Assembly: GCA_023244975.1 (NCBI GenBank)
Contig: JAHFLG010000021.1
Location: 1 to 16,690, forward strand
Source of the DNA: Candidatus Harrisonbacteria bacterium
Lineage (GTDB): Bacteria; Patescibacteriota; Minisyncoccia; UBA6257; 1-14-0-10-44-23
DNA length: 16,690 bases
Reading direction: 5' to 3'
Shown here: positions 12,445 through 16,690 of the stretch, piece after piece
Layout of the letters: every line of letters begins with the position of its first letter
How positions within the stretch are numbered: position 1 is the stretch's first letter
Made by a program: the position numbers and the translations under genes
The notes under the pieces: model-generated
Seen by the model: only the letters and a program-made list of their open reading frames with translations
Told to the model about the DNA's origin: nothing
Database searches by the model: none

Positions 12445-13566
12445 ATGAGAATTATTCTTCATCTGGATATGGATGCGTTTTTCGCGAGCGTGGAAGAGCG
12501 CGATCATCCACGGCTTAAAGGGTTACCCATTGTGGTTGGTTCTGATCCGGCTGCCGGTAAGGGTCGCGGCGTTGTCTCAACTGCAAACTATCTCGCCCGC
12601 GCCTATGGCATCAAAAGCGCCATGCCAATTTCTCGCGCATGGGATCTGAGCCAGCAGGCAAAAAAAGCCGGCAAGCCCGAAGTTGCCTTTATGGGCGGCA
12701 GCTATAGTCAGTATGCAAAAGTGTCTCGGGAGATTTTTAACTATGTCGCCACCAAAGGTGATGCCTTTGAACCCGCGAGCGTGGATGAGGCGTATCTGGA
12801 TGTCAGCAGCCTTGGCAGCTATGAAGCCGCAAAAAAACTGGGCAGTGAGATCAAAGATTGGGTGAAGCAGCATCAGCAGCTGACCTGCTCGGTGGGTATC
12901 GGGCCAAACAAGATGATCGCGAAAATTGCCGCGGGTGAGGACAAGCCCGACGGTCTGACCGTGGTGCGCGACGAAGCAGTGCAGGCATTTCTGGATCCTA
13001 AAAGCGTGCGCGAGCTGATGGGCATCGGGCCGAAAAGCGAAGTTCAATTAAATAAACTTGGCATTAAAACAATTCGCGAGCTGCGCGACCAGAGTAAAGA
13101 ATTTTTAATCGAGCATTTTGGCAAGCATGGCGAGGGTATGTACCGGCAGGCGCGGGGGATTAGCGACAGTCCGGTGGACGCGACCTGGGAGGCCAAGTCA
13201 GTTGGTCGCCACTACACGTTTGATGTTGATACCCTCGATGGCTCTCAGATGATGCCGGTGCTGCGCGACATGGCCAAAGAAATTGCAGCTGAAGTAGTGC
13301 GCGACAAAAAATGGTTCCGCACCGTGGTCTTTACGGCGCGGTTTTCTAATTTCCAAACTCAGACTCGGAGTCATACCCTCGACACGCCGGCTCAGGATCC
13401 TGGTACGCTGGAAACTGAAGGCCTAAAATTACTACTTCCATTCCTCGACAGCCGCGAAAATCCAAAGCGCCTAAAACTTCGTCTGATTGGTCTGCGCGCG
13501 GAGAAATTTGTAGAGCAGCAGAAGACTATTAAGAAAAAAGAGGCGCAACAGCCAGGATTGTTCTAA
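12445..13566 (+). CDS. dinB: DNA polymerase IV (Y-family translesion polymerase)
   Basis: This error-prone polymerase bypasses damaged template bases. The 373-aa length is normal. The N-terminus MRIILHLDMDAFFASVEE carries the catalytic Asp pair region and the aromatic steric gate. SVDEAYLDVS holds the other catalytic acidic residues, SVGIGPNKMIAKIAA is typical of the palm, and GIGPKSEVQLNKLGI is the thumb HhH. The little-finger domain follows (SVGRHYTFDVD...). The last residues QQPGLF match a beta-clamp binding motif, so it should be tethered to the replication clamp. The ATG at 12445 is preferred because it gives the canonical N-terminus and lies nine bases after TATAAT. Confidence 0.97.
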   Translation: MRIILHLDMDAFFASVEERDHPRLKGLPIVVGSDPAAGKGRGVVSTANYLARAYGIKSAMPISRAWDLSQQAKKAGKPEVAFMGGSYSQYAKVSREIFNYVATKGDAFEPASVDEAYLDVSSLGSYEAAKKLGSEIKDWVKQHQQLTCSVGIGPNKMIAKIAAGEDKPDGLTVVRDEAVQAFLDPKSVRELMGIGPKSEVQLNKLGIKTIRELRDQSKEFLIEHFGKHGEGMYRQARGISDSPVDATWEAKSVGRHYTFDVDTLDGSQMMPVLRDMAKEIAAEVVRDKKWFRTVVFTARFSNFQTQTRSHTLDTPAQDPGTLETEGLKLLLPFLDSRENPKRLKLRLIGLRAEKFVEQQKTIKKKEAQQPGLF

Positions 13567-13575
13567 TATATAGAT

Positions 13576-14490
13576 ATGTACTGGTTTTATCTTCCGCTGA
13601 TTGCCGCGCTCATGTGGGCTGTGGGTAACCACATGGACAAGTTTTTGATCTCGCGCTATTTCAAAGACGGCGGTTCACCGAAGGCCATGGTTATGGTGCA
13701 GGTGTTGCTTGATGTGCTAGTTCTTCCCGTTATCTATTTTTTTAATCCTGATATTTTTTCATTGCCCTTTGCTCATATTTTTATACTTATCGCGCTAGGT
13801 TGTTTTTGTTATCTGCCGATCCTGCTTTATTTATTTGCTATTCAACAGGATGAGGCTTCAGTGGTGATTCCGTTATTTCAAACAATTCCGGTATTTCTAT
13901 ATATACTTGGATATCTAATTCTTGGCGAACAGTTGACTGGTCGGCAGACCTTGGCTTCAGCCTTGATTATTCTCGGAGCATTTTTAGTATCTATAGATAT
14001 TTTTGAGCGGAAGTTTAGAACCAAAACAAAGGTATTGCTATTTATGCTCATAGCCTCACTGTGCTGGGCTATCCGTGGTGTCATTTTCAAAAATGTTCTA
14101 ATTCAGAACCAATTCTGGCCGGTGATTTTTTGGGAGATACTTGGTTTTTGTTTAGGAGGGCTTATTCTCTTGGCTACGGTACCGTCATTTCGACAACAAC
14201 TTGGTCAGCTTTTTCGTGATCATAGCTGGCGGATCATTACCATCAATATTATTAATGAACTTATGAACACCGGCGCTGGTTTTATCGTGGCTTTTGCGTA
14301 TCTACTGGCTCCGATCACGCTCGTTGCTGTTATGGGCTCATTCCAGCCGATGTTTGTATTTTTGATCGGCATTATCATCACTTTGTTTATTCCAAAATTC
14401 GGCAAAGAAACTTTACTCACGCATCACCTGGTGCAAAAATTCATCGCCATCGGCATTATGATTTTCGGCAGCTATTTGCTCAATTCATAA
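13576..14490 (+). CDS. EamA/DMT-family membrane transporter
   Basis: The 304-aa protein has about ten hydrophobic segments arranged as two EamA repeats, typical of drug/metabolite transporter superfamily permeases. First half: FYLPLIAALMWAVGNHMDKF at the start and EASVVIPLFQTIPVFLYILGYLILGEQLT. Second half: VLLFMLIASLCWAIRGVIFK and APITLVAVMGSFQPMFVFLIG, ending GIMIFGSYLLNS. The paired motifs (xxWA near the start of each half, then a Pro-containing helix followed by a loop) fit the family. The substrate cannot be inferred. It starts nine bases after dinB and may share its transcript, although TATATA (13567-13572) could be a separate -10. The TAA stop overlaps the T-tract of the opposing island D terminator. 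Confidence 0.88.
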   Translation: MYWFYLPLIAALMWAVGNHMDKFLISRYFKDGGSPKAMVMVQVLLDVLVLPVIYFFNPDIFSLPFAHIFILIALGCFCYLPILLYLFAIQQDEASVVIPLFQTIPVFLYILGYLILGEQLTGRQTLASALIILGAFLVSIDIFERKFRTKTKVLLFMLIASLCWAIRGVIFKNVLIQNQFWPVIFWEILGFCLGGLILLATVPSFRQQLGQLFRDHSWRIITINIINELMNTGAGFIVAFAYLLAPITLVAVMGSFQPMFVFLIGIIITLFIPKFGKETLLTHHLVQKFIAIGIMIFGSYLLNS

Positions 14491-14525
14491 AAAGTGAACG
14501 CCGCTCATCCCGGGGGAGAGCGGCG
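14491..14525 (-). terminator. Intrinsic terminator of island D
   Basis: Stem CGCCGCTC (14499-14506) with GAGCGGCG (14518-14525) is followed on the minus strand by TTCACTTTTT, a good U-tract. The stem includes the stop codon of the island D gene, and the U-tract borders the EamA stop codon. It is the best intrinsic terminator among the islands. Confidence 0.75.
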
Positions 14526-14801
14526 CGCGGCGCGTCGAGCTGCTAGGCGGTACTTGATCGCGAAGCAGGCGTAGACGGTGAAGGAGGTCGTCAGGACGGT
14601 GTGGCCAGCAGCCACCCACTCCTGATTCGGCATCGTCCAGAACTTGATGATCAGGATGATCATCGCCAGCCACCGAGCTCCGACCTCAGTGAGCGCGATG
14701 TCCATCGCGCTCTTGCGGGTGAACACCCTCTTGATCTGGGCATACACTCCGAACACCATCACGATGTACGCGACGAGAGTTAGGGCTTCCCAAAACGGCA
14801 T
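14505..14801 (-). CDS. SemiSWEET/PQ-loop-like three-helix membrane protein (island D)
   Basis: The 98-aa product has three predicted membrane helices (about 5-21, 40-56 and 62-80). Between helix 1 and helix 2 is YAQIKRVFTRKSAMDIALTE, which resembles the PQ-loop signature of SemiSWEET sugar transporters (PQ...KSA.DIS), with Ala in place of the usual Pro. SemiSWEETs are three-helix proteins of about 90 residues that dimerise to carry sugars; length and topology fit. The C-terminus is Arg-rich (YRLAARRAARRSPPG) and should be cytoplasmic. ATG 14801 has a CAGGGGG ribosome-binding site about seven bases upstream. The gene is GC-rich, opposes the resident genes, and has its own promoter and terminator. 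Family assignment is from motif and topology only. Confidence 0.65.
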   Translation of the reverse strand: MPFWEALTLVAYIVMVFGVYAQIKRVFTRKSAMDIALTEVGARWLAMIILIIKFWTMPNQEWVAAGHTVLTTSFTVYACFAIKYRLAARRAARRSPPG

Positions 14802-14825
14802 GGATATCCCCCTGGATACTGTGCT

Positions 14826-14845
14826 GCCATCGTTACGCTGATGGC
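14826..14845 (-). promoter_or_regulatory. Hairpin in the island D leader
   Basis: GCCATC (14826-14831) and GATGGC (14840-14845) form a 6-bp stem with an 8-base loop in the leader between the island D promoter and its ribosome-binding site. Confidence 0.4.
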
Positions 14846-14853
14846 GAGTTTCT

Positions 14854-14882
14854 ATAAAAGCATATATTTTACATTAAGTCAA
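14854..14882 (-). promoter_or_regulatory. Sigma70-type promoter of island D
   Basis: On the minus strand, TTGACT (-35, five of six; plus-strand 14877-14882) and TTTTAT (-10, four of six, with an extended TGC; plus-strand 14854-14859) are separated by exactly 17 bp. The leader would be about 45 bases. Confidence 0.6.
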
Positions 14883-14907
14883 ATGATTTTTTCTAACTCA
14901 GCAGTCA

Positions 14908-14916
14908 TGATATAGT
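14908..14916 (+). promoter_or_regulatory. Extended -10 promoter of the Cas4/RecB-like nuclease gene
   Basis: TGATATAGT matches the extended -10 pattern, with nine bases between the hexamer and ATG 14926. This spacing is also seen for dinB and the DUF7282-like gene, and implies a near-leaderless mRNA. Confidence 0.55.
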
Positions 14917-14925
14917 TCAAGAACT

Positions 14926-15720
14926 ATGGCATACGGAAGTTATAAAAGCAGGACCTATGAGCCCGGACAACAGGCGGCGTACCGGCTGAGTCGGAGTAAA
15001 ATCGACGCGTTTGTAAAATGTCCGCGCTGTTTTTATCTTGACCAGCGGCTTGGCATCAAGCAGCCGGACACCTATCCGCTGACCCTGAACATCGCCGTGG
15101 ATGAACTCATGAAAAAAGAGTTCGACATTCACCGCGCTGCCGGCACTGCCCATCCGTTTATGAAATCCTATGGGATTGATGCCGTACCGCTTCAGCACGA
15201 TCGCATGGACGAATGGCGCGATGCCTTACGGCGCGGCGTGGAAACCTTGCACGAGCCGACCAACCTTTCTATTCGCGGTGGCGTGGACGACATCTGGGTT
15301 AACCCCAAAGGCGAGTTTATTGTCGTTGATTACAAAGCGACATCGAAAGCCGACATGGCCAATATCAATCTTGATGGTGATCTTGGCGCCCAGTACCAGC
15401 GGCAGCTCGAGGTATATCAGTGGATTATTCGGCGGCTTGGTTTTGCGGTCTCTAAAACCGGTTATTTTGTCTATGTGAATGGCAAAAAAGACGCCAAGGC
15501 GTTTGATTCCAAACTTGAGTTCGATGTAAAGATTCTGCCATTTGACGGCGAGACCGCCTGGGTTGAGCCGACGATCCACAAGATTAAAGAATGCCTGGAA
15601 TCACCGGATATGCCTGAAGCCAAGGAGACTTGTGAATTTTGCAAATATCGTATGACTGCCTACCGCGCCGAGATGGCTCAAATAGCCAAAGATAAGAAGA
15701 AAAAGGAGGCTCCCTTGTAA
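14926..15720 (+). CDS. PD-(D/E)XK nuclease, Cas4/RecB-like, with Fe-S cysteines
   Basis: The 264-aa product is a stand-alone nuclease of the RecB/Cas4 type. Catalytic core: GGVDDIWVNPKGEFIVVDYK, with the motif II Asp at about 121-122 and DYK at 135-137, then the QRQLEVYQWII helix (motif QhxxY). Cys pairs at 32 and 35 (KCPRC) and at 236 and 239 (CEFC) bracket the domain as in Fe-S nucleases. The N-terminus SRSKIDAFVKCPRCFYL parallels SVSALNNYLECPTKFYF of the helicase-nuclease upstream. The tail is Lys-rich. No cas genes or CRISPR array are in the window, so a general DNA-processing role is likelier than adaptation. ATG 14926 is set by the extended -10 box. It stops within the RRM gene's promoter. 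Confidence 0.88.
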   Translation: MAYGSYKSRTYEPGQQAAYRLSRSKIDAFVKCPRCFYLDQRLGIKQPDTYPLTLNIAVDELMKKEFDIHRAAGTAHPFMKSYGIDAVPLQHDRMDEWRDALRRGVETLHEPTNLSIRGGVDDIWVNPKGEFIVVDYKATSKADMANINLDGDLGAQYQRQLEVYQWIIRRLGFAVSKTGYFVYVNGKKDAKAFDSKLEFDVKILPFDGETAWVEPTIHKIKECLESPDMPEAKETCEFCKYRMTAYRAEMAQIAKDKKKKEAPL

Positions 15721-15743
15721 TTTTAAGCAACTCGTGCTACTAT
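15715..15743 (+). promoter_or_regulatory. Promoter of the RRM gene
   Basis: TTGTAA (-35, 15715-15720) overlaps the nuclease stop codon. An extended -10, TGCTACTAT (hexamer 15738-15743), follows after a 17-bp spacer. The predicted start near 15750 leaves a leader of about 85 bases, unusually long for this window. Confidence 0.5.
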
Positions 15744-15836
15744 TGTTTTAAGCCTGTAGTGCTCCTCTGATAACGTTTCGTATCTGTTTTCAAGGACGGT
15801 CTTTCTACAAGCGTAATTTAGAAGTTATATATTGAA

Positions 15837-16115
15837 ATGAAGAAGTTGTACGTAGGAAACCTTCCTTACGAAACCACTGGCGACGACCTCCGCAACACGT
15901 TTGCGGCTGCCGGAGCTGTAGCCACTGCCACCGTCATCATGGACAAGATGTCCGGACGCAGCAAGGGCTTCGGATTCGTGGAAATGGAGAACGACGCTGA
16001 CGCCATGAAGGCCATTGAAATGTTCAATGGTAAGGACATGGGTGGTCGTCCTCTGACAGTCAATGAGGCTCGCCCCATGACTGAACGGCCTGCTCGCGGC
16101 GGTTTTAGCCGCTAA
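15837..16115 (+). CDS. RRM-domain RNA-binding protein
   Basis: The 92-aa product is a single RNA recognition motif with a short tail. RNP2 is LYVGNLPY (residues 4-11) and RNP1 is KGFGFVEM (about residues 42-49). The beta-alpha-beta layout is complete, with IEMFNGKDMGGRPLTVNEA at the end of the domain. The tail RPMTERPARGGFSR has the short Arg/Gly character of small bacterial RNA-binding proteins. Such proteins in cyanobacteria and other bacteria bind U- or A-rich RNA, and some respond to cold. The target here is unknown. The gene stands alone between its own promoter and an intrinsic terminator and has a long leader, which leaves room for post-transcriptional control (inference). Confidence 0.93.
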   Translation: MKKLYVGNLPYETTGDDLRNTFAAAGAVATATVIMDKMSGRSKGFGFVEMENDADAMKAIEMFNGKDMGGRPLTVNEARPMTERPARGGFSR

Positions 16116-16156
16116 GCGGTTAAAGCTCCTCGGCGTAAGCCTTTGGACTTGAAATT

Positions 16157-16190
16157 AAAAAGCACCCGCGGATACGCGCGGGTGCTTTTT
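16157..16190 (+). terminator. Intrinsic terminator after the RRM gene
   Basis: A 10-bp perfect stem, AGCACCCGCG (16161-16170) with CGCGGGTGCT (16177-16186), a 6-base loop, an upstream A-run and a downstream T-run. It is a textbook rho-independent terminator that could work in both directions. Confidence 0.93.
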
Positions 16191-16228
16191 GTTTGTGAAT
16201 TTGTGATTTTATAGTACTCTAGTCGTAT

Positions 16229-16690
16229 ATGTTATCGGAGGAAATTAAGAAATTTTTTAAAGGTGAAGTACGCGATGACAAAGAGACGCTGGCAACGTAC
16301 AGTTGCGACGCGAGTATTTTTGAGATAAAGCCTGAAGTAGTAGTTTTTCCTCAGGACAGCGAAGACATTAAAGGCTTAGTGAAGTTTGTGGCTGATGCGA
16401 AGAAGGTCGGACGGAATATTTCACTCACTCCGCGCAGCGGAGGCACGGACATGACCGGTGGCCCACTGTCAGAAAGCATCGTCCTGGATATGACCGCGCA
16501 TTTTAACCAGATCCATGAAATCGGAGCCGATTTTGCGGTGGTTGATCCCGGTGTCTACTACCGTGATCTTGATAAAGAAACCAAGCGCCGCGATCTCTTT
16601 ATGCCGGCGTATCCGGCCAGCCGCGAGCTCTGCACCGTCGGTGGTATGGTCGCGAACAATTCCGGCGGAGAAAAAACGTTGGCGTACGGA
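16229..16690 (+). CDS. FAD-linked oxidase, GlcD/D-lactate dehydrogenase type (5' part; runs off the window)
   Basis: The first 154 residues of a flavoprotein are present. The start is MLSEEIKKFFKGEV, followed by the FAD-binding PCMH domain: KPEVVVFPQDSEDIKGLVKF, the pyrophosphate loop LTPRSGGTDMTGGPL (about residues 67-81), VVDPGVYYRDL, and FMPAYPASRELCTVGGMVANNSGGEKT, where family members contact the flavin. This is typical of FAD-linked oxidases acting on 2-hydroxy acids such as D-lactate or glycolate. The missing C-terminal half would decide the substrate and any Fe-S extension. ATG 16229 begins nine bases after the TACTCT-like box (16215-16220). Confidence 0.9.
   Translation, partial: MLSEEIKKFFKGEVRDDKETLATYSCDASIFEIKPEVVVFPQDSEDIKGLVKFVADAKKVGRNISLTPRSGGTDMTGGPLSESIVLDMTAHFNQIHEIGADFAVVDPGVYYRDLDKETKRRDLFMPAYPASRELCTVGGMVANNSGGEKTLAYG

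Noticed and set aside
14926..15720. Cas4 of a CRISPR-Cas system
   Set aside because: No CRISPR array and no cas1, cas2 or effector genes are in the window; called as a general Cas4/RecB-like nuclease.

Overview
The window looks like a stretch of a Candidate Phyla Radiation (Patescibacteria, probably Parcubacteria-like) chromosome. This is an inference from gene content and style: a short UvrC without the C-terminal helix-hairpin-helix domain, a UvrD-type helicase fused to an Fe-S RecB-type nuclease, a stand-alone Cas4/RecB-like nuclease, a DUF7282-like anchored protein, small Sec-exported coiled-coil proteins, tightly packed genes, and starts that mostly sit 6-10 nt behind a -10 box with no Shine-Dalgarno sequence. 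TGA is read as stop (for example at the end of nfo), so this is not a UGA-recoded lineage.

Layout. 1-1830: 3' part of uvrA. 1831-2185: high-GC island A, a structured leader plus a possible 36-aa basic ORF. 2186-4284: uvrC and a class I methyltransferase. 4304-4777 (minus): anchored DUF7282-like protein, divergent from nfo (4795-5652). 5687-8101: a tail-to-head run of three exported or membrane proteins and a tRNA-dihydrouridine synthase. 8102-8515: island B (minus-strand 80-aa gene). 8516-11293: helicase-nuclease. 11294-11769: island C (minus-strand lipoprotein). 11770-14490: cyclase-family hydrolase, DNA polymerase IV, EamA transporter. 14491-14925: island D (minus-strand SemiSWEET-like protein). 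14926-15720: Cas4/RecB-like nuclease. 15837-16115: RRM RNA-binding protein, then a strong terminator. 16229-16690: 5' part of an FAD-linked oxidase.

How the genes work together. The resident set is dominated by DNA repair and damage tolerance: uvrA, uvrC, nfo, the helicase-nuclease, dinB and the second nuclease. Most have their own near-leaderless promoter, so this looks like a neighbourhood of related functions rather than one operon.

Two signals stand out. (1) Islands A-D are single-gene units of visibly higher GC. Each has a hairpin leader, a strong Shine-Dalgarno sequence, a short ORF and a closing hairpin. Each sits between resident transcription units, and B-D oppose the resident direction. 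They use a different initiation style from the resident genes and look like inserted cassettes. (2) Short palindromes and heptamer repeats are inserted in frame inside conserved genes (uvrA, uvrC, dus, helicase-nuclease, cyclase). Two pairs of copies show compensating changes in their stems, and one element is read in two different frames in two genes.
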